Part shown: positions 11,662-22,684 of the stretch, piece after piece | Layout: each line of letters starts with the position of its first letter | Numbering within the stretch: position 1 is the stretch's first letter | Assembly: GCA_963853835.1 (NCBI GenBank) | Contig: OY970827.1 | Location: 76,851,734-76,915,733, forward strand | Direction of reading: 5' to 3' | Length of the DNA: 64,000 bases | Source: Calendula officinalis | Taxonomy: Eukaryota > Streptophyta > Magnoliopsida > Asterales > Asteraceae | Program-made: the position numbers and the translations under genes | Notes under the pieces: generated by a model | The model's database searches: none | Told to the model about the DNA's origin: nothing | Seen by the model: the letters and a program-made list of their open reading frames with translations, nothing else

Positions 11662-12210
11662 GCTGAGTCACTCATAAAACAGCCGCTAGACAACTTCCTT
11701 TGGATCAAGCAGATCCCTATCAAAATCTGCATCAACGCTTGGAAGATCGCTCATCTTAGAATGCCCACAAAGATCAACCTTGAAAGGAGAGGAGTTATTG
11801 TTTTATCTTGCTTATGCCCTGTTTGTGGTCTGGAAAATGAATCCGAGGACCACCTGTTCACTTCATGCCCTCGGTCCAGATCCATGCTGAGAGATATAAG
11901 CAGATGGTGGGGTCTAGATGCGGGGCAGATCAATTCGGTGCATCTCCTCTTATCATGGGGCACGAATCTGCAGTTTTCTGGTGATAGATTGATCGCGTTC
12001 ACTGGGGTTATATATACTTTTCTATGGTGCGTCTGGAAAGCCAGAAATGCTAAAGTCTTCTCCTCCGCGGCCTCCGACTTGGACTCTCGTTTCTCTGGTT
12101 TCTCTCAGATCCAGACGCTTTCTTTCTTTTGGCTCTCCAAGAGGTTTTATTCTAGAAGTTTGGCGAATAACTGGGCAGGCTGGCTTTCGAACCCGTCGAG
12201 TTGTTTTTAG
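11662..12210 (+). pseudogene. LINE ORF2 C-terminus with zinc-binding (zf-RVT) domain
   Basis: The frame encodes the C-terminal zinc-binding region that follows reverse transcriptase in plant L1 LINEs: IPIKICINAWKIAHLRMPTK, then CPVCGLENESEDHLFTSC (a Cys-Cys-His-Cys knuckle) and FLWCVWKARNAKVF, ending at a TAG in 12208-12210. The endonuclease and RT domains are missing through 5' truncation, so it cannot be active. The open frame continues upstream into target DNA by chance. Confidence 0.85.
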
Positions 12211-12421
12211 TTTCCCTTTTTTTTTCTTTTTTCTTTTTTTTTCCGGGTTTTGGTTGTTTTGGTGCTTTGGTTTTGCTTTTGTTTCCTGTTTTGTTTGTAC
12301 TTCTCGCTAGTTCCTTGCTAGCTTTTAATTTTATGTCCTTGGTTCTCTCTTGGGGGTGACGGCTTTGCCGAAGCTCCTAAGGGTGGATCATTTTGCCGTT
12401 CAAAAAAAAAAAAAAAAAAAA
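11662..12421 (+). mobile_element. 5'-truncated LINE (L1-type) with poly(A) tail and TSD
   Basis: The segment ends in a run of about 22 A and is bounded by a 16-bp duplication, AAATGAAACAAACGAT, at 11646-11661 and again at 12422-12437. This is the signature of target-primed reverse transcription. Only the last 760 bp inserted. The 3' UTR includes a T-rich stretch and a hairpin-like GGTGACGGC...GCCGAAGC. Confidence 0.92.
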
Positions 12422-12437
12422 AAATGAAACAAACGAT

Positions 12438-13416
12438 CCCGAGGAACAAATAATATAAACAAAATAATTATTGCGATGTTTGATTGTTTCCTAAGCAAAT
12501 TCACGAAAAAAAACCACCTCTACAACCTTCTCTCGAGATTTGTATTCTTGATTTAAAAATGAGAAATATTACATTCGCTTATTCGATCAAAAATTATACC
12601 TAATAATCGTTCCATCAGATTGTCTAGTAGTACGGGTTCCCAAACAATTTCAACACAAAACGGTTGCACGGGTATGAATCTCTGTGACACTTCATTAAAA
12701 TGACCGTAGCTCACAAACTGCAGGCTCGATTGACGAACAGTCTAGAAGTCACAAATTCGATCCTTAGTTCAAACGGTTAGGTCACGTGTCTCATATCAAA
12801 TCTTGGCCTTCCCAATGGGAATACTTTTTAATAAAGAAAGATGAAAACTTATACCTATACGAACCGACGATTATGACTAAATTTAATCGTATTCGTTTGA
12901 TATTTATGAAAGTTAATGAATTTGGAGAAATTGCGAGACTAATCCATTCAGGGTCTAAATTTTAAGGTAATTGAATCTTCTGTCTTAAAAGAAATTGTAA
13001 TTAAATTTTTAGGTTTCTCGGTGTACAAAAAGTAACATATTTGGATACGTGATCACAGAGACATAAAATGGCAAAACAGAAGTATAAACATAAAAAATAA
13101 ATAACACATCACAACTACAAGAAGGAATTTTGTGACAGAAAAATCCATTGCAAATCCGTTACTAAAGGGCTTTTGTGTCGGATCGGTCACAGAATATGGC
13201 TGTTACAAATATGCTCCTGACAAATACCTTTTTGGTCGGAGTATCCGACATACATTATGATCAAAGACGGTTTTGAGATGAATTTCATCAACTATTATTG
13301 CAACGGAATTGCATCGTATTGTAATAGCGACGGATTTACGTCGATTATTTGTTTGTGACTGACTTTTTGCGACTTTTTGCGTTTGCGTCAACCCACTTTT
13401 AAAAAATTAGCTATTA
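12438..13416. other. Intergenic with CACTA-like remnant
   Basis: No gene is seen. At 13112-13130 ACAACTACAAGAAGGAATT resembles a decayed CACTA terminus (CACTACAAGAA). The following 250 bp hold scattered GTCGGA/CGACGGA motifs typical of CACTA subterminal regions. No matching second end was found. Confidence 0.25.
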
Positions 13417-13877
13417 CTCCCTCCGTCCGCAGAAAACTACTCATTTATTTTGGGCATAAATTTTAATGAGATAGTTAGTGGTAGGTTAATTGGTAATAAA
13501 TTTGATTAAAATATAAGGTTAGTTTTAGAAAATAAGATAGTTAGTGGTGGGGTCCTTAATAATTATATTAGTACCTCTGTATTAAAATAAGTAATACATT
13601 TTCTATTTAGGGGTGAATCAAAATAAATGATACACTTCAAAAATTTACCTTATTTGGTAAAAAAAAGTGGGACCCTTTCTCCACTAAGTATCTACTTTAA
13701 TAAAGTGAAATTACTCATCTACCCTTACTTTTATTATTAAACATCATTAATATCACTTTATTTAAAAGAAGTGAGACTCATTCTCAACTAATTATCAACT
13801 TTAATCTATTTTAAACTACATTCTAATCTTTTGCTTCAAAAACCATTTTTCTTCAAATGTATCACTTATTTTGATAC

Positions 13878-15533
13878 TGTAACACCTCAATTTTCAAAAC
13901 AATATTCAAATAACATTTCATCCCAAATAAGTAATAATGTATCGGTGTCAAATACCGAATTTACAAAAAACTAAAAAGGTTTCTTGTTTGAGATTATCAG
14001 AGTTTACAAAACGGTGTTACAAAATATATCTAAGCCATAGGATAAGGACTTCAACTATGAACACCAAGCTAATCTCAACAAGACCTCCTCTCTAAACGGG
14101 CCTCCTATATCTTCGATCCCGAACCTGAGTACATAGCAAAACACAAACATAGTACGTGAGACAAAATTGTCTCGTGAGATACATGTGTTTTAGACCCGAT
14201 AAATAATTAGTCACATAATATCATTTATATCATAATAATATTATTAATTCCATTCGGGTCACTTCATTTCTTTCATCATTGGTCAATGTCAAGATAATCG
14301 GAATGCCTCCAATCTATCAAGACCGTCATATCCACGGTAACCGGAATGCCTCCAATCTACCGGGACTCATAGGTATTGGGTAATCGGAATGCCTCCAATC
14401 TACCACTAACCTTAAGGTACCGTGATAACCGGAATGCCTCCAATCTATCACGGCCCTAGGGACATCACAATCATCATCATCATTTGCCACTTATCATTAT
14501 GAGCTTATACCTCCATCATTATTTAATCAATTAATCAATTCATCATAATATAAGCAATTCATCATAAATCACATAAATGGCTAAACTACTTATAGACTCG
14601 ATAAAACATTTAATCATAAAGCATTTCCTAACTATGTACTCAGTTTTGAAAGTTCACATGTACTCACCTTAGCCAAGCTTATCCAAAAGATGTGTTTCTT
14701 GAACACAAATGTCTCTCCTCAAGACTTGAACCTCAAATCCTTCCACCAAATGACCTAATATCAAAACCAACACAATGGTTTACATCAAACATCTATACTA
14801 ATCATATATTCCATGGCTAGTTAACTACTTGTATCATATTTCCCCAAATTACCAAACCCTAATTCCAAAAATCTTCATATTTTCATAGATCCATTTCATA
14901 AACATATTTTCCTTGTTAAAATACCATAGATATAAGTTATACAACTTCCATTTAACCATTTATGAACAAACCCAAAACTAGGGTTTGAGATTCAAGTTTT
15001 CCCTACTTGAATCTATGGCTAAAAACTCAAGAGAGATGAAGATTTACCTTAGATCTTCAACTAGGAGTAAGAATCTCCAGGGTTTGATGAAGATTCAACC
15101 TTCTTCAGCACTTTTCTCTAGAAATCCGTACACACACTTTGAGAGAGGATTCTAGGGTTTTGAATGAGCATTAAAGGCTGCATTTACGTTTTTATACACC
15201 AGCCGCAAAGTTCGCGTCGTGAACTAGGAGTTCGCGCCGCGAACTCATTCGGACCCGCCTTCTTCGCGATCGGGAGCTGGATCGGGAACTTCTCACGGCC
15301 AGACCCCCAACTCACTGCCTCATCCTCGCGATCGCGAACCCAGGTTCGCGCCGCGAACCCTTCCAGCAGCCCAGGCTGCAGTTTTTCATCTATGGTTCGA
15401 CCCGGTTTCACCCATAACTTTCTCATACGGTGTCCAAATGACACGAAACCAATTCCTACTTGTTTTAAATGAATTATCCATATTTATCATATTTTTGTAC
15501 AATTTATTTATTTACAAATTTCGGGTCGTTATA
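13878..15533. mobile_element. Solo LTR (probable Ty3-gypsy type)
   Basis: A 1,656-bp insertion starts TGTAACACCTC and ends GGTCGTTATA, a near-perfect short inverted terminus of LTR type. It is bounded by a 5-bp duplication, GATAC, at 13873-13877 and 15534-15538. There is no primer binding site, polypurine tract or coding domain, so it is an LTR left by recombination. TGTAACACC starts are common in plant gypsy LTRs; the final A-T-A is a mutated ACA. Open frames near 15200-15450 come from a GC-rich patch and are not genes. Confidence 0.8.
14290..14460. repeat. Minisatellite inside the solo LTR
   Basis: Four tandem units of about 42-45 bp share the core CGGAATGCCTCCAATCTA, separated by variable AC/GT-rich spacers. 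Confidence 0.85.
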
Positions 15534-15922
15534 GATACAGAGGTAGTATTTTATTAAGTAGACCGATCTATTAATTTGAGAAATGAGAATTTTTTTATGG
15601 GACAAATTTAAGGAGAAATTGATACTTTTTTTTTTAAGGACGGAGGGAGTATATTAATATAGTACAATTGGATGCAAAAATATTCATATTGGGTCGGAGT
15701 TGGTGCCTGTCGCTGATCTGTGGTAAAACTGTCACAGATCTGTCGCATATGTTACTCAAACGGCAGGCATTTTCGTTCCTAAATTTGTCGCAGAACCACA
15801 AAATGTCATCCAATAATTTTTCGTTCCAACTGCCCAAAACAAATTACATATTACTCTGGTTGCAGATAGTTTTTAGCTTACTGTTGTCAGCCAATAACAT
15901 TATGCTTGCACTTTAAAACATA

Positions 15923-16174
15923 CTCCCTCTATCTTATAAAAACGTTTACATTTCTCCTTAAAATTTTATCCCATAAAAAGGTTTACATTTCTTAAATTTG
16001 GGGGGTCCATCTAATAAAATAATATTATTACCAATCATTCCACCAATAAAACGCTTTCTCTCTCCAATCTAACCTTATATTTTAATCAAAAATATTACAA
16101 AGGACCACACGACTAACTATCTCCTAAAAGATTGTCCCCAAATGAAATGTAAACTTTTTATGAGACGGAGGGAG
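15923..16174. mobile_element. Stowaway MITE
   Basis: CTCCCTCTATCTTATAAAAA and TTTTTATGAGACGGAGGGAG form the inverted ends, with TA on both sides. Confidence 0.88.
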
Positions 16175-16331
16175 TAACTAATATTTTATTATGTATATAA
16201 AAATATAAAATTATATGTTTTATCGTATATTATGCATAGGCTTGTTTCAAAAACGGTGAGAGGGGCGAGCCGCATTAGGTTAGGCTTTGCACATGCGGCT
16301 ACGACTTCAGAATCTTATATTCATATTTGTA

Positions 16332-17347
16332 TCTCCCTCCGTCCCATAAAAAAGTTCTCATTTGTCTTGAACACAAGTTTTTAGGAGATAGTTAGTGGCC
16401 TGTGGGGTCATTGGTAATAGGGGTGAACATGGTACGGTACCACGTATATTTTCTTCATACCGTGTACCGTACCAATTATAATTGGTACACTGATTTAGCT
16501 ACCATTACCATACCAAGTTTACTTGGTACCAATTTGTTTGGCTACCAGCAATCTTGGTTGGTACAAATTGGTAATGGTATATACCAACATCACTAACTCA
16601 TATGAAATTAAAAAAATTAATAACAAAAGAACAATGATATTTTATCATTATCGATCAGTTAAACATATTAACGAGTGTTCCGAACATGGAAACAAAATAA
16701 GCAAAATGATATAATATGTTATGTGCTATATAGACATAATCTAGTACGATAAAGTAATAAAAGATGTAGATATCTTGTCGTAACTGAATCACTGATTTGT
16801 GTAAATGTAGAGATAAAATATTATATTTTCAAAGATATTTTTAGTTTTAATGATAAAATAAGTATGTGTTATTATATTATATATTAGTTTCAGAGATATT
16901 TTTTTGGGCACGTCTATAATTTAAATAAAATATCGTATACTATAATATTTAATTGGAATCTTGGGCAAATAGGTTGCTAGTTTGGTATAATATATTAAAC
17001 TAAAAATCATATAATATATATATCTTGGTTGGTACAGTATACCATGGTATTTAAAAATTTTGTACCATTACCGTACCATGATTACACAATTGGTACGGTA
17101 CTACCAACCAAACATGTTGGCTACCAACATATTGGCTACCAACTATTCTTGGTATGGTTGGTAGCATGTTGGCTGGTTTTATTCGGTACAAATTTGACAC
17201 CCCTAATTGGTAATACTTTTGATTAAGATATAAGGTTAGATTTGAGAGAGAACATGTTTTATTAGTGGAATCTTTGATAATAATATTATTTTATTAAGTG
17301 GCCTCTCAAATTTGAGAAATGAGAACTTTTTTGTGGGACGGAGGGAG
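16332..17347. mobile_element. Stowaway MITE split by a hAT MITE
   Basis: The ends TCTCCCTCCGTCCCATAAAA and TTTTTTGTGGGACGGAGGGAG are inverted, next to TA. Removing 16418-17205 and one copy of ATTGGTAA restores a normal ~230-bp member of the family. Confidence 0.85.
16418..17205. mobile_element. hAT-type non-autonomous element in a Stowaway
   Basis: The ends TAGGGGTGAACATGG and TTTGACACCCCTA are inverted, and the 8-bp duplication ATTGGTAA is perfect (16410-16417, 17206-17213). The body consists of TACC/GGTA-rich arms (TTGGTACGGTACTACCAACC type) around an AT-rich centre. It has no transposase. Confidence 0.9.
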
Positions 17348-17349
17348 TA

Positions 17350-18154
17350 ATTAATAGAGTAAATTTCATGAATTATACTTGTAGTTTGTCATTTATTACA
17401 TACATAGTCTTTTATCTACAATTGTTACAAAAATGTAGTTCGGTCATTTAGATAATTTTAGTAGCCCAATTTAAAGGTATTTATGTACCACCAATGTAAC
17501 AAACTAGTTACACTGAGAATGTCTAGCGTAATAAACGATCTTAAAAGACTGGACTTAGTAATCAGTAACAAGACATATGAACCTTCCATGTAATTCTCTC
17601 TTGTATAAATGTTGTTACACATCTATTGACTTTCATTGGTTAAGTTTCCTCTGTCGTGGACAAAAATATTACCCTTTCAAGCGTCCCAATAAAACGTACA
17701 CACTAGAAATAATATCACGGATATTCAATTCTCATATCTCAAATTTAAAAATTGTATTTGTTTATTATTTATCTTGATAATAATATAGAACCCCCAAAAT
17801 GCCTAACCCTAAACCAGAATCTAAAACAGAGACTTGCATTGCCGGTTATCAAAATGTTTTGCGAGTATTTGTAAAAGACTTAGACGATATTCTCAACGAC
17901 ATGACTACTAATAAACAATTTCCATCTATAAATATTAAGCAAAATAAATGAAATACTTTGGTATCTTTTCAGTAGACATAGTAAAATTTGGTTCAACATG
18001 AAAGCGTATACACAAAGTTATACCCTTTATTTGTTAAAGGCCTTGATGAAGCCCAGTGTCATATTGTAAACATAGGCCCGTTTCCGAACTTTATTATGCA
18101 TTTAGGTGAGACGTGTAAATTATCACATTGGATTCCTTAAAAATATATTCCATA
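17350..18154. other. Intergenic, no feature recognised
   Basis: About 800 bp of AT-rich DNA. Short open frames here lack codon structure or known motifs. Confidence 0.5.
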
Positions 18155-18162
18155 CATCATAG

Positions 18163-18482
18163 TAGGCCTGTGCAAATTGGACCGAGAACCGACTAGGACC
18201 GTAGAACTGGACCGGACCGAACTGGACCGAACCGAGCTACATCGGTTCGGTTCTTGGTTCTATTTTATTTATGAAAATTCGGTTCTCGGTTCCAATCGGT
18301 TTTGTTCCAACCGGTTCGGTCCAAAACCGAGAAAACCCGAAAAAAAAGTCGAAGAAATTACCTCGGTTCGGTTCGGTTCGGTTCCGAGTATCATCGGTTC
18401 GGTCCTCGGTCCGGCAAAAACCATTTTTTCGGTTCTCGGTCCTATTCGGTTCGGTCCGGTTCTTAAACCGTGCATATTCCTA
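18163..18482. mobile_element. hAT-type MITE of the GGACCGAGAACCG family
   Basis: The ends TAGGCCTGTGCAAATTGG and ACCGTGCATATTCCTA are inverted. The 8-bp duplication is CATCATAG / CATCGTAG (one mismatch). It is full of GGTTCGGTCC repeats and is the same family as 33000-33335. Confidence 0.85.
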
Positions 18483-18756
18483 CATCGTAGAATGAAATTA
18501 AAATTTCTTTAATACGGAGTAGTAGCGAAAATTTTAGTCAAAATTTTAAAATTAGAGTTTCATTTGTAAACCATAGTATCAATTTCTTTTTTTTTTTTTT
18601 TATAGTTTCTTTCATAAAAACGACTTAATTAAAAACATGAAACAATTACATATTTGTCTCAGTCTATAAAACTAGTTTAAGTATCTTAATTACACTCATC
18701 ATTCAAAAACCTTCTATAACCAAAGTGTATCACTGATTGTATGAATACTACTCTTA

Positions 18757-19287
18757 GACCCCTGCCAACGGTCCGTCAAAAGGACCCGTCGTGGCCCGTT
18801 TTTCGCCGTCGCCCTACGACGCCGTTGGCACGGGCGCGTCGTGGGTGCCGTCCTTGGGAAGCCGTCGGGGTGAGGATGTGGGAGGCTGGCGTCGTTGCAG
18901 GCAAGGAAGAAGAAAGGGGGGAGAGAGGAAGGGGGAAGAGAGAGAAGGGGTTTTGGGGAGTTGTACTTTGTGGACCAAAACTTGTACATTTTGTATATAT
19001 TTTAATTAAAAATTCTTTTTTTCTCTGTTTTCTTTACATTATTTTTTAATTTTAAACTTTTTTTTATATATTTGTTTTAATAGGTATAATATATTATTAT
19101 TGTTCAAAAAATTTATATTTTTTTTATTTATTAAATTTTATTTAAAAATATGATGTGGAAATGATGAGTTTAGTGATGGGTTAGTGATGGGTAGGGTTGA
19201 CACGACCGTGTCAGTAGCGTGTCAGTAAGGATGTGATAACGTGGCGCTACTGATGGGTTTAGTGATGGGTAAGGGTTGGGAGAGGCC
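18757..19287. mobile_element. Non-autonomous PIF/Harbinger-like element
   Basis: Ends GACCCCTGCCAAC and GTTGGGAGAGGCC pair at 10 of 13 positions, and TTA flanks both sides (18754-18756, 19288-19290), as expected for PIF/Harbinger. The 3' subterminal region (GTGGCGCTACTGATGGGTTTAG type) matches sequence downstream of the broken Harbinger transposase near 61195-61218, linking the two. The GC-rich left half gives spurious open frames. Confidence 0.75.
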
Positions 19288-19593
19288 TTATGTATCCCAA
19301 CAAATTTATAACTTACTAAAACTTGTTAAATCAGAAACTGTATACACTTTGCCAAGAAATATCACATTAATTAAATTGCCAAGAAATCATAAACTTATTA
19401 AATCATGTAAGAGTATCCATAACTTATTAAAACAAGTTTATCAAATCATAAACTATATCAAGAAATATCACATTTAGTCACAAAAACAAGACTTCTAAAA
19501 ATTGTATACACTTTGCCAACGTAGTAAAGAAGTAGCTAGTGCTACCACATGAATCCTCCCTTATCGCATAGTTATACATTATAATTTAATGGG

Positions 19594-19776
19594 TTTTTTT
19601 AATTCATGCACTAAGGGTATAAAAAAATAAGTGTTCAATCAACTCAAAATTTCTATATTTCATATTACTGAAATCTATTTTTTATATATATTAAATGCAT
19701 TTTTAAATAAAAATAGTAAATTTAATTTATTGAACACTTTTTATCTCATGCCCTTAAAACATGAATTAAGAAAACT
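19594..19776. mobile_element. Small TIR MITE
   Basis: The left arm TTTTTTAATTCATGCACTAA and following GGGTATA..AAGTGTTCAAT pair with the right arm ATTGAACAC..CCCTTAAAACATGAATTAAG over about 45 bases. It is non-coding. Its right end overlaps the SINE target duplication. Confidence 0.65.
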
Positions 19777-19782
19777 CTAGTT

Positions 19783-20037
19783 GACAATGATGGCCAGCCT
19801 AGCTGGTCTGAGGCACTGAGTTTATACCCATATGGGCTGCAGGTCGTGAGTTCGAATCCCTTTGGGAGCGTTGCATTAGCGTAATTTAACCCATACCTCA
19901 CACGGGCACATATGGGGAATTTTCCTTTTAAATCCCTTTGGGGGCTGGGTTTGCCCGCTTATGCGGAGCTCGAACTCGGGGTGTTCGCTGAAAAATTACG
20001 AGTAGGCTTCCGTTATTTCATTTGCCATTTCCAAAAA
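19783..20037 (+). mobile_element. tRNA-derived SINE with 15-bp TSD
   Basis: The 5' part looks like a decayed tRNA: an A-box-like TAGCTGGTCTGAGG and a clear B box GAGTTCGAATCCC, the internal RNA polymerase III promoter. The unit ends in a short A-rich tail and is bounded by a perfect 15-bp duplication, AAGAAAACTCTAGTT (19768-19782, 20038-20052). It is 255 bp. It depends on a LINE machinery for movement. Confidence 0.88.
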
Positions 20038-20148
20038 AAGAAAACTCTAGTTAAAAAGAATTTGTCTAGATCGTAATCTAGCCCCTAAAGACTTAAATTT
20101 ACTATTTTCAATAAAAATGCATCTAATATATCTAAATATTAACCTAAT

Positions 20149-20421
20149 TGTTAGGACCATTTCTGTAATAGATTTTGACCTTTAAGTCCGTTATCTAACT
20201 CTTGTAGTGTTAAGTGGTGAGGAGTATATAATGTTGTAATTTGATTTTGGATGTAAGCTTTCCCACACTTGAATAGAATTTACACTTTTGAAAGCTCTCT
20301 TCTTCCCTCCATTCTCTCTCAATCTCACACACTCATTACACCAAGAACACACACACTTGATTCATCAATTCTTCTCAAATCATCATGGATTAGCTTGATT
20401 TCGATTGCATTAGCTCTCTCA
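20149..20421 (+). repeat. 5' LTR of the Sirevirus-like element
   Basis: It is 273 bp, starts TGTTAGGACC and ends CTCTCTCA. A TATA-like GAGTATATAATG lies near 20222. It differs from the 3' LTR by about three substitutions and two small indels, so the insertion is fairly recent. Confidence 0.95.
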
Positions 20422-20423
20422 AT

Positions 20424-20435
20424 TGGTATCAGAGC
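20424..20435 (+). promoter_or_regulatory. Primer binding site (initiator tRNA-Met)
   Basis: TGGTATCAGAGC lies two bases after the 5' LTR and is complementary to the 3' end of plant initiator methionine tRNA, the usual primer of Ty1-copia elements. Confidence 0.93.
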
Positions 20436-20934
20436 ATAAACTCTCTAAGAGTAGATCCAAATTCATGGTAGATTCGTCCAGATCTGAGATTTTTTGAAGA
20501 AAAGTTGTGTTCGTCACTTGAAATTTAATTGTCAAATTTTTCAGTTCGAATCAATGAATTGATTGAAGATTGATGTTTTTCCATTGATTCTAATAGGAAT
20601 AGAATCAAATTTCGATCAATTCCATCAACAATTGATCATGATTCAGTGATTTTTGTGCAAAAGTTGAAAAACTCAAAAAGTCTCTGAAAATCAAAGAATT
20701 CGAGCTGTAGTGTTATGTATTGAAGAATTTAATCGGATCAGATCGTGCGAAAATCATTTTCGAGCAGATAGGAATTGTAATCACTGAATTTGGTCGAGTA
20801 TTGAGCAAAATCGAATCAAAATAGTGAAGTTTTAAACGTAACTGTTCGTTCTGCTCGAGTGTTCGGCCCGTTGAAGGAGTTCGGCTCCAAGAACAAGTTC
20901 GGCTCGAACTCATACTTCGGCTTCAAACAGTTCG

Positions 20935-21130
20935 GCACCCAGTCTTCGATCACCGTACTTCGGCCCGAACATATAGTCTTCGGCCCAACTGAACCTCGGA
21001 CCGAACATATAGTCTTCGGCCCAACTGAACCTCGGCCCGAACATCTAGTCTTCGGCCCTATCTGAACTTCAGCCCGAACATCTAGTCTTCGGCCCAACTG
21101 AACTTCGGCTCAACCAGTCTTCGGCCCGAA
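20935..21130 (+). repeat. Tandem repeat in the 5' leader
   Basis: Four or so units of about 44 bp are built on CTTCGGCCCGAACAT and CTTCGGCCCAACTGAAC. They lie between the primer binding site and gag. The long open frames here on both strands are by-products of the repeat. Confidence 0.8.
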
Positions 21131-21547
21131 GAATATACCAAACAACCTTCGGCCCATACAAAGTGTTCGGCCCGAAGACCATATTGTGTGACAAAAGGGA
21201 CTTTACTAAAACGATCATAACTTTCAGCTCGAGTGTCCGTTCAACGCCCACGAGTAACCAAATCGAAGCTTGCGACGAAAGCTACGACATGATATCCCGC
21301 CGTAGGCGGTTTACCCGACTTCTCGGTCCAAAAACCCTTGTTTTAGACACTTTATTTGCGTTTTTGTGATTTTTCGGTAAAATTCCAAACTTCGTTGAGC
21401 CCTAGTTTTTGATCCGTTTATCGTTTTAGACCAATTCAAAAATCTAGGCCACATTTATAGTATATTTTACCATCTGGAAAAATCAGTTGATCATTTTGGA
21501 GATCTTGAATTTTCTCTCACAAACTTGCAACTTAAAATCGCTTCAAA

Positions 21548-22608
21548 ATGACGTCAAAAGATGCTCTTTCTATCGGAACCGATCTCAAACCTCCGGTTTT
21601 ATACCGAGGTGAATATGCACAGTGGAAAATACGATTTCTCCACTTTATTAAACATCATGAATTGGCAACTGAAATTCTTGATTCTCTTGAGAATGGGTGG
21701 TTGTGTTTTATGAAGATGTTATTGCTATTCCAAATGGAAATCCTCCAGTTCTTGGTGGTCGGACTCCATTTCCTCCTGCTCGATATAATGCTCAACAAAA
21801 ACAACGAGCTAAAGCAGATTTACACTCTTTTTCATTCATGCTTCAAAGTTACCAAATGAAATCTATAACAGCTTAGATAGTTTGACAACCGGTAAAGAAC
21901 CTTCGGATGAAATACGAAAACAAATGGAGGGTACTATTTTAGGAAATAAATCGAAAATGGTTACCACTTTAAATTCCTATCAAACATTTAAAGCTAAACC
22001 CGGGGAAGATTTGGAAAGCACATATCATCGTTATTGTAATTTGTTGAATGACCTCCGTCGAAACAATTTGAAAAAGGAAAATCTTGAGATCAACATCAAG
22101 TTCATCAACAGTCTACTTCCCGAATGGGCTACATTTGGTAACAGTGCAATGCAACACAAGGATCTTCACTTGATTGATGTTCATGAACTGTATGAGTATC
22201 TACTTCAAAATGCCCCCATGGTACAAGAGATAGTCAAAACTAAACAAGAAAATGCCAACACTCTTGATACTCTTGCTCTTCTTACAAAACAATATCAGTC
22301 CAATTCATTGGGTAAAATGAAAGGAAAAACTGAAGAACCTGCAATGGATACAACAGACGAAATGGAGAAAGAACTGGAACAACTTAAGCAAGCTATGTCT
22401 TTCATCTCAAGGTATGAGAAAAGTATTATTCAACCCCAACAAACAACAATCAGAGGTCTTCATCCACCTTTAAGTCTGCACCATCTGCTTCAATTATATC
22501 TGACAAACCAACAATAACACCTTTGGATCCAACAAAGAAGTGTTACAATTGTGGTATTGCTGGTCATTACTCACGTGATTGCAAAAAGCCCAGAGTCCGT
22601 AATTCATA
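21548..22608 (+). pseudogene. Sirevirus-like gag, frameshifted
   Basis: The frame starts MTSKDALSIG and shows the gag signature (YRGEYAQWKIRFLHFI), is broken near 21700-21880, then resumes with the conserved gag block (TLNSYQTFKAKPGEDLEST, WATFGNSAMQ). A CCHC zinc knuckle, CYNCGIAGHYSRDC, follows at 22541-22582 in a different frame. It would package the element RNA. At least two breaks separate these parts. Confidence 0.85.
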
Positions 22609-22684
22609 ATATTTTAAACGCAAGATGCTCATGGCTAAGCAGATAGAAGCTGGAAAAGTTTTATTAGCTGAAGATTGAAGTTGG

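Larger units (their letters stand above)
13571..15546. mobile_element. Inner Stowaway-like MITE, itself interrupted
   Basis: The ends GTACCTCTGTATTAAAATAA and TATTTTGATAC ... AGAGGTAG are inverted and flanked by TA (13569-13570, 15547-15548). It belongs to the AAAATAAGTGATACA family. A solo LTR split it near its right end. Confidence 0.85.
13417..15649. mobile_element. Stowaway MITE, split by a nested insertion
   Basis: The left end CTCCCTCCGTCCGCAGAAAA and right end TTTAAGGACGGAGGGAG are flanked by TA (13415-13416, 15650-15651). After removal of 13571-15546 plus one TA, the two halves line up with the intact family member at 10678. This is the outermost layer of a three-level nest. Confidence 0.85.

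Noticed and set aside
11751..12002. Minus-strand ORF over the LINE
   Set aside because: It is the complement of the zf-RVT coding frame.
15164..15472. Two ~90-100 codon ORFs on opposite strands
   Set aside because: They lie inside a solo LTR in a GC-rich patch (TTCGCGCCGCGAAC repeats) with no protein-like features.
18177..18512. Overlapping ORFs rich in Arg/Glu/Pro on both strands
   Set aside because: They are translations of GGTTCGGTCC repeats in a hAT MITE.
18714..19049. Arg/Gly-rich ORFs on both strands
   Set aside because: They fall in the GC-rich half of a TTA-flanked non-autonomous Harbinger-like element.
19783..20037. tRNA gene
   Set aside because: A and B boxes are present but no cloverleaf or anticodon arm can be formed; the TSD and A tail show a SINE.
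20816..21251. ORFs with repeated FGP or GPKT motifs on both strands
   Set aside because: They arise from the leader minisatellite of the Sirevirus-like element.
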